DNA of 64,000 nt, taken from NCBI GenBank assembly GCA_001304015.1, contig LJUY01000007.1:1-64000 (forward strand), read 5' to 3'. The translations under genes were made by a program, and so were the position numbers. The notes under the pieces were generated by a model that saw only the letters and a list, made by a program, of their open reading frames with translations, was not told the DNA's origin and did not search any database. Shown here piece by piece: positions 1-8,623 of this stretch. The stretch's first letter is position 1. Each line of letters begins with the position of its first letter. The DNA comes from a candidate division Zixibacteria bacterium SM23_81. GTDB taxonomy: Bacteria; SM23-81.

Positions 1-63
1 TTCGATGAGCATCCCGAAAAATACCTCGGTGAATCCGAGAGACGGGGTTGCTGCGGTCACTGA
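1..63 (+). CDS. YHS-domain protein, C-terminal end (partial)
   Basis: The first 20 codons of the window read in frame to a TGA at 61-63. They give a tail with FDEHPEKYL followed by a GCCGH end. The F-x-x-HPEKYL pattern is the usual end of a YHS metal-binding domain, and the terminal Cys-Cys-Gly-His could add metal ligands. Small YHS proteins commonly sit with copper or silver resistance genes, which agrees with the CsoR repressor and Cus pump downstream. The start lies outside the window. It could also be the last part of a longer protein with a C-terminal YHS module. Confidence 0.6.
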   Translation, partial: FDEHPEKYLGESERRGCCGH

Positions 64-87
64 TGGAGAGGATCGCAAGGTGATTTA

Positions 88-237
88 ATGAGAAAGCTGC
101 CAGTCTTGATTCTCTCAAAGCTCTTAGGTTGTTTTCATTCTTGCCGCACCTGTTGTTTAAAGAGGGGATGCGAAGTTGTGACCGTTGGTGGCATCTTCGC
201 ATCTCCCAAGCTACCTTTGGCTATACTACAGATATAG
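88..237 (+). CDS. possible small Cys-rich protein (49 aa)
   Basis: An ATG at 88 is preceded by AAGG at 77-80 and opens a 49-codon frame ending at TAG 235-237. The product would carry five cysteines (GC, SC, TCC and GC within residues 15-33), which is unusual for random sequence. I recognise no family. It lies between the YHS protein and csoR, so a metal-related role is conceivable, but chance is a real alternative. The remainder of the gap to csoR (238-469) shows no other gene. Confidence 0.2.
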   Translation: MRKLPVLILSKLLGCFHSCRTCCLKRGCEVVTVGGIFASPKLPLAILQI

Positions 238-469
238 ACATGAGGTGAAAATCTCCCAACCTGTGCCTGCAAATTCGCCGATACCATGACCAAATCGATC
301 CGTATCGTCTGGGAAAGACGTTACACACACTCTTGATATCACAGATGATCGTGGCAAATGAAGAGAGTATGAGTTGATCAGGCTTACAAGGGAAAAGCAG
401 GAAATAAACCTGACCTTTTAACTCGGTTTATACCTTATACCTGTGGGAACTATTAGGAGATTCAAGATT

Positions 470-751
470 GTGATTGAACAGGATACAAAGAAAGAAACCC
501 TGACTCGTCTTAAGAAAGTGGAGGGACAGGTCCGGGGCATCCAGAAAATGATCGAGGAGCGCCGATATTGTATCGATGTGGTCATGCAGCTGGCGGCAGC
601 AGAATCGGCTCTCCATTCTGTCGCCGAGATCATCCTCAAGAACCATTTGGAGACCTGCGTTCTCTCGGCCTTTCGGTCCAACGACGAGGAGGATCGCCAG
701 GAGAAAGTTGACGAGCTGATGCGGGTGTATAGCAATCTGAGGACTCGGTAA
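470..751 (+). CDS. csoR: CsoR/RcnR-family metal-sensing repressor
   Basis: A 93-residue all-helical DUF156 repressor. Known CsoR proteins bind operator DNA until Cu(I) docks on a Cys-His-Cys triad. Here the triad is Cys34 (in RYCIDV), His59 and Cys63 (HLETC), with almost the same spacing as the mycobacterial C36/H61/C65 set, so copper sensing is more likely than nickel or formaldehyde sensing. RLKKVEGQVRGIQKMI is the family signature. I chose GTG at 470 because AGGAG lies at 455-459; a GTG at 443 would add nine residues with no ribosome site. It is the natural candidate regulator of the efflux operon downstream. I could not identify an operator. Confidence 0.9.
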   Translation: MIEQDTKKETLTRLKKVEGQVRGIQKMIEERRYCIDVVMQLAAAESALHSVAEIILKNHLETCVLSAFRSNDEEDRQEKVDELMRVYSNLRTR

Positions 752-973
752 GAGTCGTCTCTAGCATTCATGCAATTGCCTTAGGTTTTCTACTCAATCG
801 GGGTGAAAGGGTTGCCTTGGCCGTGGATACAACGGTATTTCTGGCGAGCACAGCGTAGATTTTTCCTTCGGGGCGACATCACCGCCTTATAGATACTCTG
901 AGGTCGGTATCAAAAGGTTAGCTAACTCGTGCACGCCTATCATCAGCTTCACATGAGGTGATGAGAGAAACAT

Positions 974-1420
974 ATGGAAGAAGTAGGCAAAGTTGTGGAC
1001 ATATCTGGTGATCTGGCAACGGTAGTGATTCAGCCGCAAGGTGCCTGTGGTCATTGCGCAGCCCAATCGGCTTGCAGTCCATCGGGTGATAAGATATATG
1101 GTGATAAGATATATACTGAGGCAATAAATGAGCATGGTGCAAGGATTGGTGACACTGTGAGGATGGAGATGAATCCTGCAACTGCAATCCTATCGGCATT
1201 TTTAATATTTTTTCTTCCCATTGTTGCCTTCGGTATCGGCTTTGCCGTTCTTAGCCTGATCACTCAAAACGACAATATGAAAGTGCTGGGAGGTATTGGA
1301 TTCTCGGTGGTTTATTTTCTTTTCCTAAGAAAGCTTAACAAGAAGCTATCAAAGGGTAGAAAGTTTAAGCCCATCGTTACAGAAATTGTAAAGCAATTCC
1401 CCGGTCAGGAACGCAATTAA
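974..1420 (+). CDS. RseC/MucC-like positive regulator of redox or sigma-E systems
   Basis: A 148-residue membrane protein. The N-terminal soluble part has a cysteine cluster CGHCAAQSAC (residues about 25-34), followed by two hydrophobic helices (about 74-94 and 100-117) and a basic tail. This is the layout of RseC/MucC, known from the SoxR-reducing system and from modulation of sigma-E. The cysteines may hold a cofactor or take part in electron transfer. Its place between csoR and the Cus pump is unusual and suggests a link to redox-active copper, but that is inference. A 15-bp tandem duplication lies just after the cysteine cluster. Start ATG at 974. Confidence 0.75.
   Translation: MEEVGKVVDISGDLATVVIQPQGACGHCAAQSACSPSGDKIYGDKIYTEAINEHGARIGDTVRMEMNPATAILSAFLIFFLPIVAFGIGFAVLSLITQNDNMKVLGGIGFSVVYFLFLRKLNKKLSKGRKFKPIVTEIVKQFPGQERN
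1085..1114 (+). repeat. 15-bp perfect tandem duplication inside the RseC-like gene
   Basis: GGTGATAAGATATAT occurs twice back to back (1085-1099 and 1100-1114). It adds five residues in frame, so the protein reads GDKIYGDKIY. The duplication falls in the loop after the cysteine cluster. Confidence 0.9.
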
Positions 1421-1747
1421 AGAGTCTGTTTGGCGTGTAAAGAGTTTTACTGCAATTCTGTACGTCACGTAAATACATGACAAATAGGTCAGCTAGCCTC
1501 TGAAGATGGGGAAGATGAAGATGGGCGAGGATTCCGTTTGTAGCACAGAGAGCGATGAGGCAGCAGTTCCGAAAAGATCGAAGATGAGTGTAAGGCGCAT
1601 TATTTCTTTCGCGATCTCTGTAGAGGCCTTTGATAAGGCTGAACATAAGTTCGTGAAGTAGGAATTCAGCAAGTGGTTCTGATGCAGGCAGTTGGTAGAA
1701 TGGCATGGCGGTTTAATGAGCCGTCGCATCAAAATTTGGAGGTCTGA
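1421..1747. other. intergenic stretch before the Cus operon
   Basis: No convincing gene. A 51-codon frame (ATG 1506 to TAG 1661) exists on the plus strand but lacks a ribosome site and has no recognisable sequence. The promoter and CsoR operator of the efflux operon would be expected here, but I see no clear palindrome. GGAGG at 1738-1742 belongs to the next gene. Confidence 0.4.
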
Positions 1748-3001
1748 TTGAGAACTTTTGTTCGTATAATAACAACAGGTTTTATCCTTGCGTCCTGGGT
1801 ATTTGTTGATGCTGCTTCGGGGCTGAGTCTGGACGTGGTAGTTAAAGAGACTCTGGAAAATAATCCGGAGATTTTGGCAGCAGAAAACAAATGGGAAGCG
1901 GCAAAGGCGAAAGTGCCACAAGTCAGGTGGTGGGACGATCCTCAACTTGGTGTAAGCTTCGAGAAGATCCCTCAAGGCTCATATTCCCTGGGAGCCGCCA
2001 AAATGAGGATGTTGAGTATCTCCCAGATAATACCGTTTCCAGGAAAGCTTACTTTAAAAGGACGAATGGCGCAAAGCGAAGTTATGATAGCCAAGGAGGA
2101 GTATGAAGCCAAGAAACAGGAGTTGACTGCTAGAGTGAAATCAGCCTACTACAGGCTCTTCTTAGTTTACAAATCTATAGAAATCGAAAAAGAACAGAGG
2201 GATTTGCTCCGCAAATTCTCGAAAATAGCTGAGACCAAGTATGCTGTAGGCCAAGCGGCGCAACATGATGTATTGAAAGCTCAGGTAGAACTCTCCCTTC
2301 TAGCAGATGATCTTATCACTCTCCAACAAGAAGATTTGCCAACTGCCGAGGCCAAACTAAACGACATTTTGAATCGCCCACCTCATAGCCCCTTAGGGGT
2401 CCCTGAAGAATTCACAGTTCCCAAATTGGAAAAGAATAGGAAGGAGATTGAGGAGTTTGCCCTTAAGTATAGACAAACGCTCAAAGCTATTGGATATGGA
2501 GTGGAAAAGAGCATGGCAGCGTATAAATTGGCCAAGATGGAATATCTACCTGACTTTGGTATCAAGTTTATGCGAACAGAGATGGAAACAGCCATGAACA
2601 CGGAAACTACCGGGGGTGTGATGCTATCAATCAATATCCCCCTCTGGTTTTGGAAAAAGGGATACGGAGTTTCAGAAAAGCGGGCCCAAAAGAGAAGCGC
2701 AGAAGCCTCTTATCAAGCGATGAGGAATATGGTACTCTTTGAAGTTCAGAATGCATTGGCCAAATTTAATACCACAGAGAGAAGAGTGAATCTGTTCCAA
2801 ACAAGCATCATACCTCAAGCTGAACAGACTTTGAAAGCCGCTACTGTTGCTTATGAGACGGGAAAAGTTGATTTCTTAACGTTGATGAACAGTGAGCGCA
2901 TGTTGAGGGATACGAAATTAAAATACTATAAAATCCTGATGGACCACGCAACAAATTTTGCTAATTTGGAAAGGGTAGTCGGAGTAAGACTCACGAAATA
3001 A
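1748..3001 (+). CDS. TolC-family outer-membrane channel of the Cus-type efflux system
   Basis: A 417-residue outer-membrane efflux protein (CusC/CzcC group). It has a signal peptide (about residues 1-23) and then two OEP repeats rich in long coiled-coil helices. A trimer would form the beta-barrel plus periplasmic tunnel used by the inner-membrane pump. The start is TTG at 1748, five bases after GGAGG (1738-1742), and there is no better ATG. It is the first gene of the run channel, adaptor, pump. There is no lipobox cysteine, unlike E. coli CusC, which is normal for many CzcC-like members. The assignment to metal efflux comes from its neighbours. Confidence 0.88.
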   Translation: MRTFVRIITTGFILASWVFVDAASGLSLDVVVKETLENNPEILAAENKWEAAKAKVPQVRWWDDPQLGVSFEKIPQGSYSLGAAKMRMLSISQIIPFPGKLTLKGRMAQSEVMIAKEEYEAKKQELTARVKSAYYRLFLVYKSIEIEKEQRDLLRKFSKIAETKYAVGQAAQHDVLKAQVELSLLADDLITLQQEDLPTAEAKLNDILNRPPHSPLGVPEEFTVPKLEKNRKEIEEFALKYRQTLKAIGYGVEKSMAAYKLAKMEYLPDFGIKFMRTEMETAMNTETTGGVMLSINIPLWFWKKGYGVSEKRAQKRSAEASYQAMRNMVLFEVQNALAKFNTTERRVNLFQTSIIPQAEQTLKAATVAYETGKVDFLTLMNSERMLRDTKLKYYKILMDHATNFANLERVVGVRLTK

Positions 3002-3049
3002 AGCGAGCTGCAAAATTGTTTGGACAGGGCTCCAAGACAGGAGGTTAAC

Positions 3050-4495
3050 ATGTCTCGCCGAGATATAAAATACATAGTATTGTTTGCCACAATTCTGCTG
3101 CTGCTTGGATTGTCATTAGTATCTTGCCAAAGGCCGGAGACTTCCACACAAACGGCCCAGATCGATGAATCCAAGAGAGAAGAGGGAAAAGACATCCTTT
3201 ACTGGACCTGTGGCATGCATCCATCTGTCAGGGTAATGCCCGAGGAGTACAAAAAGGGGCAGACAAAATGCCCCATCTGCAACATGGATTTGGTCTCAGT
3301 ATCTAAGGGGGAGGAAGCTCCTGGTGAAGAAGGACAAGTGGTATTGAAATTATCTCCTCGGGCTCAAAAGTTAGCTAGTATAGCAACATCTGAAGTAACC
3401 TATCGTCCCCTTTTAAAGGAGATCCGTACTGTTGGTAAGATAGATTATGACGAAAGGAAATGGGCATATGTGGCCTCACGAGTACCTGGAAGGATTGACA
3501 AACTCTTTGTCGATTTCACCGGGGTAACCGTTAAGCAAGGAGAACCATTGGTATGGTTCTATAGTCCCGCTCTTGTTTCTACCCAGGAGGAGTATCTTTT
3601 GGCCCTTGAGACTTTGGTGAAAGTAAAGGGAAGCCATCTTCAAGAAGTTATCGAAAACGCAGAGTCTCTTGTAAAGTCAACTGAGAAAAGACTTCTTCTT
3701 TGGGGAATTACCGAGAATCAAGTTAAGGAGCTGCAGGAAAAGAAAGAAGCAGAAACGCACATGACGATTTATGCCCCCATGTCTGGTACGGTCATTCATA
3801 AGACAGCTTTAGAGGGAAAATATGTGAAGGAGGGGGAAAACATTTACCATATTGCAGACCTATCTTATGTTTGGATGTTTGCCGACATATACGAGGAAGA
3901 TATTTCCTGGATAAAGCTTGGGCAGGAAGTGAAAATAACTTCCATTGCATATCCCGGAGATGTCTTCACAGGAACGATTTCTTTTGTCAATCCTTATCTT
4001 GATGAAAAGACTCGATCGGTTAAGATTCGAGTAGATGTTCCCAATCCAGATGAGAAGTTGAAGCCCGGTATGTATGTCGATGCCTTCATTAAAGCACCCA
4101 TAAGCGATAGAAGGGGAATATATTATACATGTCCCATGCATCCTGAGGTGATATCAGCAAAACCCGGTGAGTGTCCTGAATGCGGGATGTATTTGAAGAA
4201 AATAGAAGGCGATCTCGTATTGGCGGTGCCCAAATCAGCTATCTTGGATGTCGGCACACGTAAACTGGTGTATATCGATCAAAGTGCAGGCAGATATGAG
4301 GCACGGGAGGTCAAATTGGGCCCAGAGGCGGAACTACTGCTACAGGAAAAAAGTGAACCATTCTTTCCTGTTTTGGAAGGTTTGGCTGAAGGGGATAAGG
4401 TTGTAGCACGCGCCAACTTTCTTATAGACTCACAGTCTCAGCTCACAGGAGAGGCCGCTGGTGTCTATGGGGGTGCCATTGAGGTTGGAGAGTAA
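3050..4495 (+). CDS. cusB: CusB-like periplasmic adaptor with two heavy-metal-binding domains
   Basis: A 481-residue membrane-fusion lipoprotein linking pump to channel. ATG 3050 follows AGGAGG (3039-3044). A lipobox ends at Cys26 (LVSC). Residues about 51-85 form one heavy-metal-binding domain (TCGMHP...CPICNMDL), and a second copy lies at about 355-385 (YTCPMHP...CPECGMYL). In between are the lipoyl/barrel-sandwich, helical hairpin and beta-barrel parts. Most CusB relatives have one such domain or none, so two copies, one of them inserted near the membrane-proximal region, is notable. CusB is known to load Cu(I)/Ag(I) onto CusA through methionines. It lies two bases from cusA, so the genes are translated together. 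Confidence 0.92.
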   Translation: MSRRDIKYIVLFATILLLLGLSLVSCQRPETSTQTAQIDESKREEGKDILYWTCGMHPSVRVMPEEYKKGQTKCPICNMDLVSVSKGEEAPGEEGQVVLKLSPRAQKLASIATSEVTYRPLLKEIRTVGKIDYDERKWAYVASRVPGRIDKLFVDFTGVTVKQGEPLVWFYSPALVSTQEEYLLALETLVKVKGSHLQEVIENAESLVKSTEKRLLLWGITENQVKELQEKKEAETHMTIYAPMSGTVIHKTALEGKYVKEGENIYHIADLSYVWMFADIYEEDISWIKLGQEVKITSIAYPGDVFTGTISFVNPYLDEKTRSVKIRVDVPNPDEKLKPGMYVDAFIKAPISDRRGIYYTCPMHPEVISAKPGECPECGMYLKKIEGDLVLAVPKSAILDVGTRKLVYIDQSAGRYEAREVKLGPEAELLLQEKSEPFFPVLEGLAEGDKVVARANFLIDSQSQLTGEAAGVYGGAIEVGE

Positions 4496-4497
4496 GC

Positions 4498-7400
4498 ATG
4501 ATTAATCGCATTATAGAATTCTGTCTTAACAATCGACTATTGGTGATCTTCTTCACCCTCCTCTTGCTCTTAGCGGGAGGATGGGCACTGAAACACGCTT
4601 CAATAGATGCTATTCCAGACATAGGAGAGAACCAAACCATCGTATATGTGGAGTGGCCAGGAAGGAGCCCTCAAGATGTCGAGGATCAAGTGACCTATCC
4701 ACTAACTGTCAATCTCACAGGTATACCCAAGGTTAAGGTCATTCGTTCCAATTCGATGTTTGGCTTAAGTATGGTAAACATCATATTTGAAGAGGGCGTG
4801 GACTTCTATTGGGCTCGTACAAGAATCTTGGAAAGGCTTGATTGGGCTAAAAAAGATTTGCCTCAAGATGTAACCCCCATTTTGGGGCCTGATGCCACAG
4901 CATTAGGGCAGATATTCTGGTACACCATAGAAGGGGAAGGGTACGATTTAGAAGAGTTGCGATCGATGCAAGATTGGTATGTGAAGTATCAGCTTAATTC
5001 AGTACCAGGTGTCTCTGAAGTGGCTTCTGTAGGTGGTTTTGTGAAACAGTATCAAATAGAAGTTGATCCTAATAAACTACTTGCCTATAACGTACCCTTG
5101 TCTAAGGTAATTATGGCTGTCCGTAACAGCAACATAGATGTTGGAGCTAAAGTCTTTGAAGAGGGAGGAATGGAATTCATAATCAGAGGGTTAGGGTTCA
5201 TTAAATCTGTTGATGATATAGAAAATATTGTGGTGGATACTCATGATGGTGTGCCGATCTTAGCTAAAAATGTGGCAAATGTTGTTATTGGGCCTGATTT
5301 CAGAAGAGGTGCTTTGGACAAAGAGGGCGCTGAGGTTGTGGGTGCCGTGGTCCTAATGAGATATGGCGAAAATCCAAGAGAAATCATCAGGCGAATAAAG
5401 GAAAAAATAGAGGAGATTGAACCCGGTCTTCCGCCAGGTGTCAAGATCGTTCCATTTTATGATCGCACCGAGCTGATTGGCAGAACCACGGCCACTCTTA
5501 GGTTGAACGTCATTCTTCAGGTCATTGTGACCGTGTTGGTTGTCTTCGTGATGCTGCGACATCTTTCGGCCAGTTTGGTGATCTCTATAATATTACCGTT
5601 TGGCATTTTGATTACCTTCTTGTTGATGTATTTATTGAAAATGCCCTCTAATTTAATGTCTATTTCGGGCATTGCTTTATCTATTGGGGTGATGGTAGAT
5701 TGCGCTATCATCATGACTGAGAATATACACAAACACCTCGCTGAGCTGGGGCCCGCCAGAGATCCAAAGACGAGATTAGAAGTGGTTGGATTTGCTGCCA
5801 AGCAGGTCGGAAAACCAATATTCTTTTCAGCTATAATAATCATCATAGCTTTTGCGAACATATATTTTCTAAGAGGCCAATCGGGGAAGCTGTTCCGGCC
5901 GTTGGCATTTACCGAAAATTTCGTTATGGCAGTGGCTGCTTTGCTGGCCATCGCTTTGCTGCCCGTTATAATCAGTATAGCAATTCGCGGCAAATTGCGT
6001 TCGCTGGAACAAGGCAAATTGGTGCAAACCCTAATTAGGTGGTATGATCCAATCATTCGGTGGTCTGTTGGGCACAAAAAGATAATTATCGGGATCTCGT
6101 TGATATTTTTGATTGCATGCCTTTCTATTCTGCCGTTCATTCAGAGCGAGTTTATGCCCCCCTTGAATGAGGGTGATCTTCTTTTCATGCCTGTATTGCT
6201 TCCGGGTGCTTCACTGACACAGGTCATGGAGGTTATGAGAAAGCAGGACATAATCTTGAAAGACCTCCCCGAAGTTGACATGGTAGTCGGAAAGCTTGGT
6301 AGAGCAGAGACAGCGACTGATCCTGCACCAGTTGCCATGATCGAGACGGTCGTTAAGCTTAAGCCAAAGAAGTATTGGCGCAGTGGTATGACCAGAGAAA
6401 AGCTCATCAGGGAGATGGACGAACAACTCAGGATTCCTGGTGTATCCAATATTTGGACTCAGCCAATACGTAATCGTATTGATATGCTGGCCACCGGCAT
6501 TCAGACGCCGGTGGGCGTGAAGGTATTCGGCCCAGACCTCAAAAAAGCAGAGGAAATTGCAGTAAGAATTGAGGAGACAATCAGGAACATAAAGGGAGTT
6601 GCCAATCCTTACGCTGAGAGGGTAGGCAACAAGCCATACCTTGAGATCACTATTGATCGACATCAAGCAGCGAGATACGGTATCAGCGTAGCTGATGTGA
6701 ATTCGATCATCATGACAGCCATAGGAGGGATGAATCTCACCACCACGATTGAAGGGAGAGAGCGTTATCCGATAAGCGTAAGATATGCCAGGGAATTGAG
6801 AGATAATGTTGAGGCACTAAAGAGAGTGTTAGTGCCAGCCAGGACTGGAGCGCAGATTCCTCTGTCGCAGATTGCAGATATCAGGAAAGTGCCGGGACCT
6901 GCAAAAATATCGACTGAGAATGGGGTCCCTTATGTTCGCGTTTTCGTTGGAGTAGATGAAGAGGAAAAAGGTGTTGTAGATGTAGTGAAAGAAGCACAAA
7001 GAGTAGTTAAGGAAAGAATCGAATTTCCTCCCGGATACTTCATTTCTTGGAGTGGACAGTATCTATATGAATTGGAGGCCAGAAGAAGATTCATGATTGT
7101 GTTACCCCTCTGTCTGTTTTTAATCTTTGTGCTTCTTTACATGGAGTTCCGTACAATCTCTTTGGCACTGCTAGTTTTTTCTGCTCTGCCATTTGCGTTC
7201 ACGGGGGGAATTTTGCTCCAATTCATCCTGGGATATAAATTCTCGACTGCGGTATGGGTAGGATATATTGCTTTGTTTGGCGTTGCTGTTGAGGATGGAT
7301 TAGTGCTCATTGAGCATCTAAAGGAACGCCATGAGAAATCCATAGACCAAGCTGTTAGTGATTCCGTTATTGCTGGGGCGAAATGGAAGCTTAGACCTAT

Positions 7401-7617
7401 ACTGATGACTACCGTGACCACAATATTAGCGCTTTTTCCTATAATGTTCTCCAGGGGCGTAGGAAGCGAGATTATGAAGCCTATTGCTGCTCCAATAGTC
7501 GGTGGGATGATCACGGCCACGGCTTTGAATCTCATTCTTATTCCCGTGCTATTTGCAGCATTAATGGGCTGGGAGATTAAACGGGAGAAAAAGGAGCAAG
7601 GCGATGAAGTTAATTAA
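4498..7617 (+). CDS. cusA: CusA-type heavy-metal RND efflux pump
   Basis: A 1039-residue RND transporter, typical length for the HME group. It has 12 membrane helices and two large periplasmic loops. It uses the proton gradient to export Cu(I)/Ag(I). Three methionines, M564 (LLFMP), M614 (VAMIE) and M663 (IDMLATG), have exactly the spacing of the M573/M623/M672 site of E. coli CusA, which argues for monovalent ions rather than zinc or cobalt. The proton-relay Asp lies in SIGVMVDCAIIMTEN. The start follows cusB by two bases, and the 3' end overlaps the PII-like gene by 14 bases. Confidence 0.95.
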   Translation: MINRIIEFCLNNRLLVIFFTLLLLLAGGWALKHASIDAIPDIGENQTIVYVEWPGRSPQDVEDQVTYPLTVNLTGIPKVKVIRSNSMFGLSMVNIIFEEGVDFYWARTRILERLDWAKKDLPQDVTPILGPDATALGQIFWYTIEGEGYDLEELRSMQDWYVKYQLNSVPGVSEVASVGGFVKQYQIEVDPNKLLAYNVPLSKVIMAVRNSNIDVGAKVFEEGGMEFIIRGLGFIKSVDDIENIVVDTHDGVPILAKNVANVVIGPDFRRGALDKEGAEVVGAVVLMRYGENPREIIRRIKEKIEEIEPGLPPGVKIVPFYDRTELIGRTTATLRLNVILQVIVTVLVVFVMLRHLSASLVISIILPFGILITFLLMYLLKMPSNLMSISGIALSIGVMVDCAIIMTENIHKHLAELGPARDPKTRLEVVGFAAKQVGKPIFFSAIIIIIAFANIYFLRGQSGKLFRPLAFTENFVMAVAALLAIALLPVIISIAIRGKLRSLEQGKLVQTLIRWYDPIIRWSVGHKKIIIGISLIFLIACLSILPFIQSEFMPPLNEGDLLFMPVLLPGASLTQVMEVMRKQDIILKDLPEVDMVVGKLGRAETATDPAPVAMIETVVKLKPKKYWRSGMTREKLIREMDEQLRIPGVSNIWTQPIRNRIDMLATGIQTPVGVKVFGPDLKKAEEIAVRIEETIRNIKGVANPYAERVGNKPYLEITIDRHQAARYGISVADVNSIIMTAIGGMNLTTTIEGRERYPISVRYARELRDNVEALKRVLVPARTGAQIPLSQIADIRKVPGPAKISTENGVPYVRVFVGVDEEEKGVVDVVKEAQRVVKERIEFPPGYFISWSGQYLYELEARRRFMIVLPLCLFLIFVLLYMEFRTISLALLVFSALPFAFTGGILLQFILGYKFSTAVWVGYIALFGVAVEDGLVLIEHLKERHEKSIDQAVSDSVIAGAKWKLRPILMTTVTTILALFPIMFSRGVGSEIMKPIAAPIVGGMITATALNLILIPVLFAALMGWEIKREKKEQGDEVN

Positions 7618-7942
7618 AGCCTACATTAGAATATTAATGGTGGATGAGGTCATTCATGCCCTGGAGAAGATAGATATCACTCGCATAAGTGTCATCGATG
7701 TGCGTGAGATGGGTAGGAGCATAGACAGACATCATTTTAAGTACTCCATGGAATATGCCACTACCTATACGCCCGTGGTAAAGATAGAAATGGTATGTAA
7801 AGATGAAGAAGTAGACAAAATTGTGAAGGTCGTCAAAGAGAATGCTCATACAGGTAGAAAAGGCGATGGTATCATCTTTGTTTCTCCAGTGGAAGAGGCC
7901 TTTCACATTCGCACCGGGAAGAAAGGGAAAAAATTTCTCTAA
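7604..7942 (+). CDS. PII-like (GlnB-superfamily) protein of the metal-efflux operon
   Basis: A 112-residue ferredoxin-like protein. The start MKLIKAYIR and the C-terminal TGRKGDGIIFVSPVEEA match PII proteins, including the glycine-rich nucleotide-binding C-loop. The middle T-loop region is different: there is no uridylylated tyrosine, and it contains GRSIDRHHFKYSMEYATT. A side branch of the PII superfamily is known to sit in operons with CusA/CzcA pumps. The ATG at 7604 lies inside the end of cusA, with AAAAAGGAG just upstream, so translation is probably coupled. It may gate or sense the pump, perhaps through nucleotide or metal binding. HH and Met residues in the loop are possible ligands. 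Confidence 0.8.
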   Translation: MKLIKAYIRILMVDEVIHALEKIDITRISVIDVREMGRSIDRHHFKYSMEYATTYTPVVKIEMVCKDEEVDKIVKVVKENAHTGRKGDGIIFVSPVEEAFHIRTGKKGKKFL

Positions 7943-8087
7943 TTATTTATATGTTGAGTCTCACCCAGAGAAGTGTCCTTTACTATATATATTGCTCTTT
8001 GAAATTTGGCTCTAGAATTGACTTCTCATCTCTGGTTCCTGTCCTGTTCTCTTGGCTACAGGAGAGACACATTCAAAGGAGGCAATC

Positions 8088-8405
8088 ATGACAAGGTGGA
8101 TCTTTTTTATCGTCCTTACTCTGGCCGCAGTGGCCCTTGTGGTTGGGTGTGGTCAGAAAGAAGAGCAAACGCAGCAGATGCAAGAGTCGACCCCAGAGGG
8201 ACAGGTCGTCTCCGAAAAGATCTTCGATCCGGTGTGTGGCATGCAAATCGGCTCGGAGACTTCCTATAAGGCAGAGTATGAGGGCGAGACCTACTATTTC
8301 TGCTCCGCCGAATGCCGGGAGAAGTTCATGCAGGCCCCGGAGAAGTACATGACCCCTGAGGGGCATCATATGGAGGGGGAGGGACACGCGGGGCATGGTC
8401 ATTGA
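8088..8405 (+). CDS. YHS-domain lipoprotein
   Basis: A 105-residue lipoprotein. ATG 8088 follows AAAGGAGG (8075-8082). The signal peptide ends in a lipobox at Cys21 (LVVGC). The YHS domain begins at DPVCGM and includes YYFCSAECREKFMQAPEKYM. The tail is rich in His and Gly (GHHMEGEGHAGHGH). YHS domains bind soft metals, and the His tail could chelate Cu or Ag at the periplasmic face. It lies 145 bases after the PII-like gene and may have its own promoter. Its domain is closely related to the fragment at 1-63, so two YHS proteins bracket the pump. Confidence 0.85.
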   Translation: MTRWIFFIVLTLAAVALVVGCGQKEEQTQQMQESTPEGQVVSEKIFDPVCGMQIGSETSYKAEYEGETYYFCSAECREKFMQAPEKYMTPEGHHMEGEGHAGHGH

Positions 8406-8446
8406 TCAGTAGGCAGTGGCAATAGCAATGGCAATGATATGAAAAT

Positions 8447-8469
8447 GTAGGGGCGAGCGGCACTCGCCC
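8447..8469. repeat. REP-like hairpin, GTAGGGGCG class
   Basis: GTAG is followed by GGGCGAG (8451-8457), loop CGGCA, and CTCGCCC (8463-8469). A GTRG tetranucleotide next to a hairpin is the hallmark of REP sequences. The same core recurs at 13813-13831. Confidence 0.6.
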
Positions 8470-8525
8470 AGGGTGGAAGAGAGATGGGGGGGCAGTTGGC
8501 AGGAAAAAACCTGAAATTGGGGATC

Positions 8526-8551
8526 GTAGGGGCGTATCGCGATACGCCCCT
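8526..8551. repeat. REP-like perfect palindrome, GTAGGGGCG class
   Basis: GTAG leads into a perfect 24-bp palindrome (8528-8551) with arms AGGGGCGTATCG and CGATACGCCCCT. The same design, with a different centre, occurs at 49551-49582 inside the second transposase gene. Confidence 0.65.
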
Positions 8552-8572
8552 TTATTATGGAAGAGTGGCTTA

Positions 8573-8618
8573 TGGGAGAGGTCTCCTGACCTCGATCGGA
8601 AATATCAGGAAATCCACC
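8573..8618. repeat. REPIN-like doublet at the 3' side of the RAYT gene
   Basis: The first half has stem GAGGTC (8578-8583), loop TCCT and GACCTC (8588-8593), preceded by TGGGA. The second half (about 8599-8618) is an inverted, decayed copy ending in CCACC. Two REPs facing each other is the REPIN arrangement. It abuts the end of the transposase gene at 8624. Confidence 0.6.
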
Positions 8619-8623
8619 TATCA

